Positions 44,671 through 55,874 of a DNA stretch of 64,000 nt are shown in pieces. The position numbers were made by a program, and so were the translations under genes. The DNA lies in assembly GCA_022494885.1 (NCBI GenBank), contig JAGVSM010000190.1:16211-80210 (forward strand), in the 5' to 3' direction. Each line of letters begins with the position of its first letter. Position 1 is the stretch's first letter. The notes beneath the pieces are model-generated. The model was not told where the DNA came from and made no database searches. It saw only the letters and a program-made list of their open reading frames with translations. This DNA comes from Micrasema longulum. Lineage: Eukaryota > Arthropoda > Insecta > Trichoptera > Brachycentridae.

Positions 44671-44984
44671 TAACTTAATAACTTTAACCACAAAGTTAGT
44701 ACTTCAAATATAAACATATTTTTTATTTGGTTTCCATTTTTTCAAACGTTCCGTTCAACTGTGAAAGTTTCTAACCAGACAATATTAATAGAGAAAACGA
44801 GTATTAACTTATTTATAATCATATTTTTAGTTTTTTTTTTTACAATATACATAAGAGGTTAAACAGAGTATTTAAAAAATAAACGATAATTACATAGCAA
44901 TGAAATACATATTAACAGTAAAAATAGTGAATATAAATCCCACAAAGGCATGGCCTGTTCGTGGGTATACAGGAAATTATATTT

Positions 44985-45250
44985 ATTAACTATATTTATT
45001 TTAGTTTCTGAAATATGTTTACTTGAATAGGGAATTGTTTAGTAATAGGTTAAATGGTATTAGTAATAGATCCGATAGTGTTCTGTCAGTTCCAGGATGC
45101 AGAACTAAATTCGCACAGAGGCACTCCTTGCATGTTGGTCCAAGATCCTTCAATCTTCTAACCAAGGAACTACAAAACATTAAATCACTGGTACAGTTTA
45201 AAGTAGGTTTAATTAGCACGGAAGGAACAGATACACATTCTTTTTAAAAA
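44985..45250 (+). mobile_element. LINE C-terminal fragment
   Basis: The plus frame 'RTKFAQRHSLHVGPRSFNLL' followed by 'TKELQNIKSLVQFKVGL' fits the LINE end motif r...y.g...fN.Lp.eik.....f...l. Short dead copy. Confidence 0.5.
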
Positions 45251-45764
45251 AAGGGAAAATTAAAAATAAATCATGTTTTCGTAATATCAGCATATGTTAA
45301 TTTGGTTTTTCTTTTCTTTTCGTGGTCATGACATACCATATTTATATGCTATTCACTTTTTAATAATTAAAAAAGGAATGGCCTACGCTCAGACGCTGAA
45401 GTTTTGTGGGCATTTTTTCCAATTTAAGTCATAGCTTAATATTAAGATATATTTTTCTATATTTCCATGTAAATAATATATATATTTATGGAAAAATAAA
45501 CGAATTAAAAAAAATATATACAGGGTGTTCGGCAGAACGTTGAACATACGAAAATGGGGAGTAGGTGGGGTCATTTGCTACCTACTCAGTCCCAAAGATT
45601 TGTGATGTGTTTTGTTTTTTATGGAAAAATAAAATAATGTATCGTTACTTTGAGCACAGCTTTTAAAATTTGTGATTTTATTAATATAAATGATTAGTGT
45701 CATTTCCAGGATATCTACAGATTGAACAAATATTAACTTAGTATATTTTCTTGAAAGAAAAATT
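45251..45764. other. Gene E upstream region
   Basis: AT-rich DNA with a 'cagggtgttcgg' motif at 45,531. A pyrimidine tract and AAAG precede the start codon as in genes C and D, so an acceptor for an upstream exon is possible, although the TTCTAG of gene C is TTCTTG here. Confidence 0.35.
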
Positions 45765-48559
45765 ATGGAAACTGCTTCAGTTAAAATTAAGGCTGAACCG
45801 GAGACTGGCGATGTAGAAGAAGATATTCTCCATACTGGGGAAGAAGTGCCAGATCTCTACAAAAGCGAGGAGCCAGGTGTTGCTGCCGTGAAGGCTGAAC
45901 CGGGGACCAGTATTGACCAGCCTATGATAACCACCGATAAAATTACTTACAAAGAAATTGGTATTGCTTATTCTGACATTAAGCAAGAACGTTTGGATTC
46001 CTCTGGTAACAGTGAAATTGGGTCAAGTAAGTATCATTATTATTATTATGAATAACTTATATAGAGCCATTTTCGTAATATAATACCGCAAGCAACTTGC
46101 CAAGACTTATGTATGGAGCATATTGATGTACGGTTGTGAGACATGGTGCCTTACCGAAAGAGATAAAAAAAAACAAAAAGCCTTTGAGATGTGGTGCTAC
46201 AGAAACATATTAGGAGTTTCCTGGAGAGACCACATCGCTAATGACGAGGTTCTTAGCAGAATCGTCGAAGGGAGGCACCTAATCAAAACTGTCTCAGAGA
46301 GGCGAGCCCAATAGATCGGCCACATTATACGCCATGAGGGTCTCCTGCGTGACATAATAGAGGCAATTGCTGAGGGGCCAAATTTCAGCGGGCGCCCCCG
46401 ACGGGAGTATTTGGAGCAAGTGTGCGAGGATTTAATGTATGCCTTATATACCTAGTTGAAGAGGGCTGCAGAGAGTAAAGACCAGTGGAGGACGAGATGC
46501 AGGACTTTGCTGCAAACCAATACCCAAGATTGAAACTGCAAAGAAAAGAATACCTCAAGGGCGCTTTAAGTGATTATATAAAGTAATAAATTCAATTTTA
46601 ACTTTTTGAATTTGCAATTTAAGCAAAACGATTAAATTGTTGAGTTTCAAGTTTTTTCCGAAACATCACTCCACTCTCACAGCCTCGCACCTTTGCTGGG
46701 AGAGCATTCCATGCCATAGGGCCTGCGCCGCAAATGCGCGTTCACCGTTTAGTGTGCTCTTTGCGCAGAGGTATAATAATTTTTCCTGTCGACGTAGATG
46801 CAGATGATCTAAGCGTAAGACGTATGTCAGCTAGTTCATCTGGAATGCAAAGCTCCCGTAGATATTCCGGAGCAAAGTTGTGCAGTGACTTATATATATA
46901 AGCCAACAGAGTTTCTTCCTTCCACATCATCTATTCTGAGATTAAGTCTGTAGACTTTGGATGGTGGTATGTAGATAACTTAAACTCCTATTTCATAATT
47001 GCCTACATGCAAATAAGGTGGCAGCGAATTGTATTATTCATAGCATGTATCAAAACTATTAGGACAATGGAAGTTTGTGGATGTCCAACCCTGGGTTTTC
47101 AGAGGCACGCGGTCATGACTGATGAATCTCATCTCCGTCAATATAGGTTTCAGCCATTTACTTTAAGAAAAATTGGCAAATAGAAGAATCGTAGGGATAT
47201 GGATGTTTAAATTTAGGCAAAATGGTGATGTTTCCTGTTGATCTGTTGACAAAGCCTGGAATAGTCTCCACTTCCTAACTAATGATTGTGAAAGAATTGC
47301 ATTTAATTCCCTGTATAGTGCCGCCTATATAACGCCTGCATAACACCTATTCTCTTCAGTAGCAAACTACTGAAAATTATCCTTTTTAAGCGTGTTTCTT
47401 TAGCCATTGTCTTCTTTCACTGTTCAATGAAGCTCGCTTCATTCTAGAAATATTTTTTTTCCTTTTAATTTTTCTCTTGTTAATTTTGAGATTTTAGAGT
47501 TTTCAATCATTATTTTTTTTTGTTTCAGGTTTACAAAAGAGAAATCAGAAATATTTTGCCTGTTCCGAGTGTCAATATAAAGGTCCAAAGAAGAGTAGTT
47601 TGGAATCGCACATTTTAATTCATACCGTTGAGAAACCATTATCATGCCACAAGTGCAAATATAAATGTTTACAAAAAAGTCAATCAAAATCGCACATGCT
47701 GACCAATTCAAATGAAAGACCGTTCTCATGCTCAGAGTGCCAATTCAAATGTTCTCAGAAAAATCATTTAAAATCACACATGTTAACTCACATCAGTGAG
47801 AAACCATTCTCATGCTCAGAGTGCCAATTTAAATGTCATCGGAAAGTAAATTTAAAATCACACATGTTAACTCATACCGGCGCAAAACCATTCTCATGCC
47901 CGACGTGCGATTATAAATGTTTTCAAAAAAGTAAATTAAAATCGCACATGTTGACCCATTCTAATGAGAAACCATTTTCATGCTCAGATTGTCAATTTAA
48001 GTGTTCTCATAAAGGTACTTTAAAAAGACACATGTTAACACATACCGGTGATAAACCATTCTCATGCTCAGAGTGCCAATTTAAATTTTCTCAGAAAAGT
48101 CATTTAAAATCACATTTGTTAACTCATATTGGTGAGAAACCATTCGCATGTTCAGAGTGCCAATTTAAATGTCATCGAAAAGTTAATTTAAAATCCCACA
48201 TGTTAACTCATACCGGTGAAAAACCTTTCTCATGCCCGACGTGTGAATATAAATGTTCACAAAGGAATAAATTAAAATTACACACGTTAACTCATACCGG
48301 TGAAAAACCATTCTCATGCTTAGAATGCCAGTTTAAATGTTCTCAGAGTGGTACTTTAAAAAGGCACATGTTAACTCATACTGGTGAGAAACCATTTTCA
48401 TGCTCAGAGTGCCAATTTAAATGTTCCCAGAAAGGTACCCTAAAATCACACATGTTAACTCATACCGGCGAGAAACCATTCTCATGCTTAGATTGTGGAA
48501 ACACATTTTCCAAAAAATGTAATTTAGTGCGTCATTCATTAAGTCATATTAGTGAATAA
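45765..48559 (+). CDS. Gene E: psi-K-x-E exon plus 12-finger C2H2 zinc-finger protein
   Basis: Exons 45765-46026 and 47529-48559 join through TCAA|GTAAGT and TTTTTTTTGTTTCAG in phase 1 (codon AGT) to give 430 residues. Exon 1 holds IKAE, VKAEPGTS and IKQE plus 'GDVEEDILHTGEE'. Exon 2 encodes 12 fingers, mostly with Cys at the core aromatic position; the first finger has Gly there. The protein stops at HISE. The DNA after the stop still resembles the C and D tail (ILTVNLL versus VLTVKLL), so a Lys codon became TAA and removed about 20 residues. An AATAAA lies at 48,688. The intron shares blocks with genes C and D and holds two LINE fragments. Expected nuclear DNA-binding role; target unknown. 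Confidence 0.88.
46080..46525 (+). mobile_element. LINE C-terminal fragment (YGCETWCLT...RNILGVSW type) in gene E intron
   Basis: The plus frame reads 'LMYGCETWCLTERD'-like, 'CYRNILGVSWRDHIANDEVL', then after a stop 'IGHIIRHEGLL' and 'GRPRREYLEQ'. This is the C-terminal region of an RTE-type endonuclease-reverse transcriptase, decayed. It starts about 50 bases after the donor site. Confidence 0.65.
46650..46935 (-). mobile_element. CR1/L2-type LINE tail in gene E intron
   Basis: Minus frame 'YKSLHNFAPEYLRELCIP', 'LRSSAST' and, after a stop, 'CGAGPMAWNALPAKVR'. This is the classic Ap.YL...c.....LRs.......gp.lWN.LP ending. It is a different clade from the Jockey-like tails. Confidence 0.7.
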
Positions 48560-49100
48560 ATTCTTACAGTGAATTTACTTGAAAAGTTTTATTTTTCCAA
48601 ACCAGCAATGCAGGTATTTCTTTATTTATGGAGATTATTATGGACTTTCAATATTCATATCAACCAATGTTGACGTAATTAGAGTAAAATAAATAAATCA
48701 TGGAAATAATGTCAACATTTTAAATATTGAAGTGAAGGGAAATAACAAATATTTTAACATAATTGCCATTTATCGTAATCCTTCATCAATAATTTCATAT
48801 TTTACAGATGAATTTAAAAATATACTAAATGGTTTTATAAAAAAAAAAATATTACTGTCGTCGATATAAACTTAAATATTTCAAATGACTATTCATCAAA
48901 TGACAGAGATTATTATCTCTTAAATGTGTAAGGTCAACGACCCTCATGCTTAGACCTCACAAACTCATTTATTTCCTTTTTTTTTTTTTAAAGGAATAAC
49001 CCGCTAAGCCTCTATTTTGAGGCTTGTGGGATAGAGGAGATATGGAAGGAGGTAATGAAAAATACACCACAACACCCAGACCAATTGAGAAAAAAATCTT
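48560..49100. other. Gene E 3' flank
   Basis: 3' UTR with AATAAA at 48,688, then a palindromic 'aagcctctattttgaggctt' near 49,000 and poly-T. The latter may be an end of the SINE that follows. Confidence 0.4.
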
Positions 49101-49104
49101 TAAT

Positions 49105-49205
49105 GGATTTTTTTTCTTGCAACTGGCGGGAAGCGAACCCGCGACGCCAGTTTCACAGATAGCCGTCCAACCAACTGCGCCACAGCGCCTGTCACCCCAT
49201 CCTAC
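49105..49205 (-). mobile_element. tRNA-like SINE head
   Basis: On the minus strand a box A 'TGGCGCAGTTGG' and a perfect T-arm GCGGGTTCGCTTCCCGC are present. The expected acceptor stem does not pair, so I read it as a SINE head and not a working tRNA gene. It abuts a LINE fragment. Confidence 0.5.
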
Positions 49206-49650
49206 AATACCACTTTGTTACAATATGGTATTGTAGGATGGGGTGGTGCATGTGACAATATATTAAACCCTCTTAAAATAGTACAAAGATTAATTATTAA
49301 AGTAATTTTAAAGAAACCCTCAACATTCAATACGGAAAGTCTATCTAAAATATTTAAAGTTCATACAGTAGGCACTCTTTATGAAATAAATTCTATTCAA
49401 ATATATAAAAAAGAAAAAATAAAAGAATTTGAAATGAATAGAGGCGTCATGCTCCAAGATCAACAATGGGGTCTAAATTCCATACAAGTCATGGTCAAAA
49501 TAGCTTTGTCTTCAAAGGTGTAAAAAATTATAATAATCTTCATTATGAACTAAAAACTTTTAAAAATAATACATCAATAAATAAATTTAAAGTTAATCTT
49601 AAGAAATATTTTGAACTCGTGTAAAAACAACATAAAATTTTAATTAGTAT
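49206..49650 (+). mobile_element. LINE C-terminal fragment (YGIVGWGGA type)
   Basis: The plus frame 'LQYGIVGWGGACDNILNPL', 'KVILKKPSTFN' and 'LSKIFKVHTVGTLY' parallels the copy at 20.9-21.3 kb. A frameshift near 49,440 ends the frame while similarity continues ('KNYNNLHYEL'-like). Confidence 0.65.
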
Positions 49651-50220
49651 GAATACATTATTGTTTTATGGTTTTTTCTTTATATATCCTGTGTTTTTAT
49701 TTTTATTTTTCTTTTTCATGTACTCGTATTTAAAATTATGTGCTCTATAAAATACAACTAAAACAGTGTATGGTCACCCCTCTCGTGGAATTGTGTCTCT
49801 TTTTTGTGTGAGATTTGTAGAATGAAAAGAGTAGATATGCTGGGAATTTTACAAAGAAACATGTACTTTTTATGAAATTTATGAATGAAAAATATAAAAA
49901 ATGTATGGCCCGAGACAGTTACCCCTAAAGATGCGCATGTTCTATACTAATGTACAAAGAAATTGAAAATGTACGATAACGTACTGTTTGTCTACCTATT
50001 AAAATAATTTAATAAAATATATCATTCTTTCGGGTAAATTCTTATTGATACATCGAAAACTTAAAGATATTGAAAGGAGGGTGAAAGCCGGGAACAGGAT
50101 GAACAGTGCATTGAAATATACCTCGGCAAACAAATGATTGTCGCAGTAGGTAACTAGCAGTTCACAATTGTGTTCAAGTGCCAATCCTAATGTATTGGAG
50201 CGAAGTATAGAATTGGAAAA
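49651..50220. other. Intergenic
   Basis: AT-rich; no gene or named repeat. Confidence 0.3.
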
Positions 50221-50224
50221 AATA

Positions 50225-50370
50225 GAGGCGAATGTGTGGTAAAACTATGCATGATAGGAGCGGAGCACAAATGTCGAGATCCGTGAACTATGTAAGACCG
50301 AGACACGCGCTATCGACAGAATCAATAAAGGGGTGCTGCGTTGGTTTGGACGTGTAGATCGAACATCACT
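50225..50370 (+). mobile_element. LINE tail fragment (RINKGVLRWFGRVDR type)
   Basis: It is nearly identical in DNA to 8,640-8,765, with 'cgaatgtgtggtaaaac' and 'aaggggtgctgcgttggtttggacgt'. Confidence 0.6.
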
Positions 50371-50799
50371 TATGGCATATGTGATCTCTAAAGCGTTATA
50401 TTATTATCCAGTCCTAAACACTAGATCCAAGGTTATTCCTTTACTGTTTACCTTACCTGACCTCTGACCGCACATACTGCCGGTGCCTTGACCAGTGGCG
50501 TTGATTGCTTAAGGTGATGAAATTTAAATAAAATTATTTATCGAAACTACTATCTGCTTAATAGCAATTCTCCATCTTAGAACAGGCTGAGCCATGTTAG
50601 ATGGAGATTATTTCAAACAGAGAATACTCCGTTTTCATTTTACATTCATTAGTTTAATTTAAATCCCCTGTTACTGTATGGTTACTAATTTTTTGCCATA
50701 AATTTATTTAAAAAAATTAAATAATATAGAAACATTATTTAAAAAATCACAGAGCCCATAAATATAATAAATCTGGCAAATGATCATTAAATTGTAATG

Positions 50800-51130
50800 C
50801 AACAATGTTGGAGTATGTCCAAATGCCTGCAGATAAGCTGGATTTCCTCCCTAGGGAGTTATTCACATTAAAATTTATTGCAACAGAGAGGGAAAACATT
50901 ATTGAGAAGGGAACATTGTTGAATTGACTACCTGGTAAAAAAAGAAGTATAAAAATAAGAAAATCGTTTTCAGGCGTTGCCTAGTAGCTGATTTAGTTCA
51001 GCCGAATGAATCTCACCCACATAATAAAGGTTTCAGCTCCTTTACTTCACAAAATGTATGGACTGTAAATGCCTGGACTTCCATATTCCCTTCTCAGTAA
51101 TCTTTTTTCCTTTCTGTTGCAATAAATTTA
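50800..51130 (+). mobile_element. MITE-type repeat copy with both inverted ends
   Basis: The left end 'ttattgcaacagagagggaaa' and right end 'tttcctttctgttgcaataaa' are inverse copies. The interior matches the 40.2-kb copy with deletions. It is preceded by the 'atgtccaaatg.ctgcaga' block that also precedes other copies. Confidence 0.7.
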
Positions 51131-51149
51131 AATATCAATTGTAATGATT

Positions 51150-51390
51150 GCGATTCAATCTCCCTTGGAAAAACTAAAAGAAACTTTAATTTTAGAGTAA
51201 AAAAAAAACACTCAAATTAGCTACATAATAATCTTTTTTCTGAATTCACAAATCATCTGATAGAAAATAATTATGATTTCAATAAAGACACTGGATTTTA
51301 AGTTCACCATGTTGAAAATAAAATATTTAAATAGGACAACTTGCAAATCTTGGAAATGAAAAAAGCGATTAATAAAAAATAACCAAATAA
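51150..51390 (+). mobile_element. Penelope-like GIY-YIG fragment, decayed
   Basis: Plus frames resemble the 15.4-kb copy: 'SEFTNHLIENNYDFNKDTGF', then 'VHHVENK' and 'DNLQILEMKKAI', with stops between. Confidence 0.5.
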
Positions 51391-52225
51391 ATAATGCTTT
51401 CTTTAGTTTACTTTTAAATGATTAATTGAACGTTCTGTTCTTTGTTTAACGAATTTCGTTACATTTAATGTTCCTAAAACCCGTACGCGAACAAATACAC
51501 GCAGCGGTATTAAAATACTTAAATATCAACAAATCTAGTACCAATTATTAAGTTATATTCGCCTATTCAGAGACTACATGAACTTGAGAGTGAATTTAGC
51601 ACTATTGAAATATTTTCAGTTCATTTCCAACTTTATGTTTGCGTTTGTTTATTTTGTATAGTTGATCACTTTGCAGTTTATAGTTTAAATCTATATATGT
51701 ATATCTTACAATGTATAAAAGCCCGATAGGTCATTTAAAATAAAATAAATAAACAAATAAAAGTTGATTTTAAAATTATTCCCTAGTAATAAATGTTGAA
51801 AATAAACAATAACTATTTGTGCTGCAAAAATGAAAGGACATGTCATAAAAAGCCTGTATAAATATAGAAAGCAGGGTATGTTTTATGGCGTTCTATCCTC
51901 TCTGTCTATACCTACGAAGGATTGGCGCGATGTGGTTTATTTGTTTAATTTACATTTAATGCCTGCGATATTTGGGTAGGTACTAAGAGTTTAGTTTATG
52001 GTTTAACAACTTTCACTTATTGCTTATGAATTTTAATTTTCCAGATAATTTGATAATCAATCAAATTGGCGTCGTCTGTCATCTGTCAGTTGCGTTATTT
52101 TTTAACAATATATATTAAATTACAAGAAAAGCAACAGAAAGTAAGATTTTTGACTCTTTGGTAAGATAAATACCATTTTGCATGTCTAAAGCAATAGTTT
52201 AAGATGAAATATTGGTATTAAAACA
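51391..52225. other. Intergenic
   Basis: AT-rich; a 'ggcgttctatcc...acctacg' block near 51,890 resembles the end of the LINE tail at 8.95 kb. No gene. Confidence 0.35.
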
Positions 52226-52229
52226 ATGA

Positions 52230-52375
52230 CTGAAAACATTGTTGTGGGTGAATATATTCTGGTATGAAAACACCCTTTTAAATAAATATTTCATATCAAC
52301 CATGTCGGGAATCGAACCCGAGACCTCTCGCATGGTAGTCAAACGGGCTGACCATTAGTATAATATAAAATATAC
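52230..52375 (-). mobile_element. tRNA-derived SINE, reverse copy
   Basis: The minus strand carries GGTTCGATTCCCGACATGGTTG as in the 4.5-kb SINE, followed by 'tgaaatatttatttaaaagggtgtttt'. Confidence 0.7.
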
Positions 52376-52429
52376 AAATATTGCTATTTCTATTCTTCTA
52401 TTTATTTTATTTCATTTTCTAGGAATACG

Positions 52430-52995
52430 CTTTGAAACTTAAGTAGTATTAATATTTATATATTTATTTATGTATTTACAGTCTTAAAATGTATCGAGTT
52501 TCTTTGTTTCAAGTCCCGACTAACTTGGAAATTCCTGTGTTTAGGAAGGGCCTTCTTTTTTACATGTGTTTTTTTTAAATTTCAATTCAATTCAAAGAAT
52601 AATAATAACATTAAAAAAAACCATAAATATAAATTAAAAAACATGCAGTTAATGATAATATAAATTAAATCATAAATATAAATTAGAAGATATATATATA
52701 TATATGTTATTTTCATTGTGCGCTTTGAAATATAAATAATAATATAGATGTACATATATACCTAGTTTTTAAAACAGTCTGAATATTTTGTTAATTATCT
52801 CTGTTTATTAAGTTAGTCTTCTTTGTTTATTCTCAAATGTAAAAACATTTCAAAAAAGTATATTGTTAAGTGTCCTCGGCACGGGTAACCCCAGTGAGGT
52901 CACATTATTTTTATTATTGTTTATAGTTTGTAAGAGTAAAATATGAATAAATAAATACCATTAATAGTTAAACAATGCGACATAATTATATAAAT
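52430..52995. repeat. AT-rich repeats with LINE-tail block
   Basis: 'cctcggcacgggtaaccccagtgagg' near 52,873 matches 10,840. Around 52,600-52,720 there are early, diverged relatives of the satellite that follows ('cataaatataaatta'). Confidence 0.5.
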
Positions 52996-52997
52996 TA

Positions 52998-53600
52998 GAA
53001 AACATACCGATAATAATAAAAATTGAAGCATAAATACAAATTATAGAATATAGCATTAGTAATTAAGAAATTAAACAGATATAAATTGGAAAACATACCG
53101 ATAATAATAAAAATTGAACCATAAATACAAATTATAGAGTATAGCATTAGTAATTAAGAAATTAAACATAGATATAAATTGGAAAACATACCGATAATAC
53201 TAAAAATTTAAGCATAAATACAAATTATAGAATATAGCATTAGTAATTAAGAAATTAAACAGATATAAATTGGAAAACATACCGATAATAATAAAAATTG
53301 AACCATAAATACAAATTATAGAGTATAGCATTAGTAATTAAGAAATTAAACATAGATATAAATTGGAAAACATACCGATAATACTAAAAATTGAAGCATA
53401 AATACAAATTATAGAATAAAGCATTAGTAATTTAGAAATTAAACCATAAATATAAATTGGAAAGCATACCGACAATAATAAAAATTGAAGCATAAATATA
53501 AATTTGATTATATACCGATAATAATAAAAAATTGAAGAACAAATATAAATTAGAGAACATACCATTTATAATAAAAAATTAAACATACGTGTTAATACTA
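52998..53600. repeat. Satellite with 91/93-bp alternating units
   Basis: Five full units start at 52,998, 53,089, 53,182, 53,273 and 53,366 (GAAAACATACCGATAATA...), with spacing 91, 93, 91, 93, 94. Odd and even units share private differences (for example 'gaagcataaa...agaata' versus 'gaaccataaa...agagta'), so the true repeat is an about 184-bp dimer. Shorter, about 45-bp, sub-units follow to 53,600. Confidence 0.85.
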
Positions 53601-53922
53601 GTATTAATAAAACAAATGTAAATTAATAAACATAAAAAGTTAAAATAAAATATAAATAAAAACAATAAGGAGATATTTGGCAATTAAAAGCAACACAATT
53701 TTTAGTCATGAAAATTATTTACTCGATGTAAAATAGAACAGTGTCGGAAAAGACTAAGTTTCATTGTATATCCTACTCAGACGCGGGTATTATGGTTCTG
53801 CACTAATTACTATTACTATGCCGTGTACTTAAAAATAAATAAATGAAAATATGAATATTTTTTTATTCTGCAGATCGCTTAAAACGTTGAAGAACTAATG
53901 AGGACATAAGTGGAACCTCGGG

Positions 53923-55005
53923 ATGCAGTACGTGATAATTTCTTACATCGAAAATGACGGGCAACCTTCGGCTCTCGTCAACTTCCCTTCTGAGAATTGT
54001 ACTGAAAATGCGTTTGTGGAAGAAGACGCATCTGCCCCGCCTGAGCCGAGCGCTAGTAACGAATTCGAAGGAACTGAAAATATACTCACTACTGAAACAC
54101 ATACCCAAACACAAAAATTAAATCCGAAAACGCAGAGAAAAAAAACGCAGGATGTAGTTAAAAATACGAAGTCATACCCTTGCTCTGAATGTAGTTTCAC
54201 TGCAACAAAAAAACTCAATTTGAAGAAGCACGCAAAGACGCATATAAACAAAACCCCTTTATCTTGCGATATATGCCAATTTACCTGTTCTAGAAAGCCG
54301 TACATGAAAAACCATATGCTCATTCACATGCGTCAGAAATTATTTTGCAAAATATGCTCTCTGCCGTTTTCTAGAAAAGGAGATTTGAAAAATCACAAGC
54401 TTATTCACGCCACAATAACACTTTTCAAATGCGATTCTTGCAGCTACACGTGCTCTGAAAAGTCGTTCTTACAAAGTCACATGCTAACGCACTCCGGAAA
54501 GAAACCTTTCTCTTGTGAAGTATGCAATTTCAGATGCTCCAAGAAGACAGGGTTAGACAAGCACATGTCGAAACACTCAGAAAAATCATTTTCATGCGAT
54601 ACCTGTAAATTTTCTTGCACTTTAAAGAAATATTTAGTAAAGCACATCGGAGTTCATTTCGGTAAAAAACCGTTCGCGTGTAAGTCATGCAAATCTGCGT
54701 TTTCTACGAAGGTTTACTTAGCTAGGCACACCCTAACGCACACTGGCGAGAAACCATTTCCATGCCCTGTCTGCGAGCGTAAGTTTGCGCAATCAGCTCA
54801 TTTGAAGAGACATATGCTCACTCACTCTGGAGAGAAAACGTTCGACTGTAACCAGTGCTCCTTCAAGGCGTATAAACAACCCGATCTGATGAAGCACAAG
54901 TTAACTCATTTGAGAAAAAAACCATTCGCGTGTAAAGTATGCAATCGAAAATTTTCTCAGAAAGGTAATTTAAAAAGACATGCTCAAAACCACACCAAAA
55001 AATAG
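53923..55005 (+). CDS. Gene F: 10-finger C2H2 zinc-finger protein, divergent
   Basis: A 360-residue frame whose start codon is preceded in frame by two stops and, 50 bases up, by a splice acceptor TTATTCTGCAG (ends 53,873), so the whole coding sequence may sit in one terminal exon. Residues 1-85 are acidic and Pro/Thr-rich and contain no psi-K-x-E cluster. Ten C2H2 fingers follow (residues about 86-355). Some linkers are TGEKP, others NKTP, RQK or GKKP. Four fingers have Cys and two have Ala at the core aromatic position. It lacks the family's long TGEKPFSC repetition and so is an older or separate branch. Expected nuclear DNA-binding role; target unknown. It stands between two satellite arrays. 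Confidence 0.85.
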   Translation: MQYVIISYIENDGQPSALVNFPSENCTENAFVEEDASAPPEPSASNEFEGTENILTTETHTQTQKLNPKTQRKKTQDVVKNTKSYPCSECSFTATKKLNLKKHAKTHINKTPLSCDICQFTCSRKPYMKNHMLIHMRQKLFCKICSLPFSRKGDLKNHKLIHATITLFKCDSCSYTCSEKSFLQSHMLTHSGKKPFSCEVCNFRCSKKTGLDKHMSKHSEKSFSCDTCKFSCTLKKYLVKHIGVHFGKKPFACKSCKSAFSTKVYLARHTLTHTGEKPFPCPVCERKFAQSAHLKRHMLTHSGEKTFDCNQCSFKAYKQPDLMKHKLTHLRKKPFACKVCNRKFSQKGNLKRHAQNHTKK

Positions 55006-55194
55006 ACTGTCTTTTAATGTTACTGTGCATTATAATTCCCCTACCCGCACTCAATGGTGCATAGGGCACTGCAATGGTAATTCAATCGCTGCGTTTCAGC
55101 GATCATTTGCAGTATGCAGAAAGGAAAGATGACCAGCCTCACGCTTCTGGTTCCGAGGATCATGAAATACAGCAGTGAAAATCCGCCTGTTTCG

Positions 55195-55305
55195 TCAAAA
55201 TTTCATATCCTTGCTGGGAATCGAGGCCAGGATATGGTACGTAAACGCCAAGCTAACCAGTAGACTTCCAGGTGGACTAATCACCACTCGATTTTCAACT
55301 GGAAA
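55195..55305 (-). mobile_element. tRNA-like SINE head
   Basis: The minus strand has a box A-like 'TGGTTAGCTTGG' and a box B-like 'GGCCTCGATTCCC'. No complete acceptor stem. Confidence 0.45.
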
Positions 55306-55870
55306 GAGCAACTTTGAGTGAGAACACTCGTCCAGGGTTTTGATTATATTTTACGTATCCAACTACATTTTGTATATTTCGTTCCGTCCAAACACGGTAA
55401 GACGTATATACGATACAAAATTGGTGCAACCGTTTGTTCAAATTGAAAGTTCGGAATGTGTCATGCTATTATTTTCGTAAGTTTGTGTTTAAAGATCTGT
55501 ATGTCTTCAATGCTCCTATCTGTTGATCTCCTCTTTAATGTATGTTGATAACATTCAACCGAAATACTTTTCAACACCAGTTCGTTTATCCAAGTTTATC
55601 TGCTGGATTTAACGCACTAATCAAGGCTTCCATATTTCTTTCGCATAAAGCTTTTCCATCTCTGTTGAAACGTAAGTTAATTCCAGTAAATTATCTACTG
55701 CGCTTATTACAGTATTCCTTAATAAAGATTTTGACAAACACAAATGTAATCAAAATAAGTTATTATCAATTCCACTTCAGTATCTACCTACATATTGTAA
55801 TCAATTTTATTAATATCAATTAATAAGCACCTATTCAGTGTTGTGTATTTATAACAAACATTATGACAAA
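55306..55870. other. Intergenic
   Basis: AT-rich; no gene recognised. Confidence 0.3.
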
Positions 55871-55874
55871 TAAT

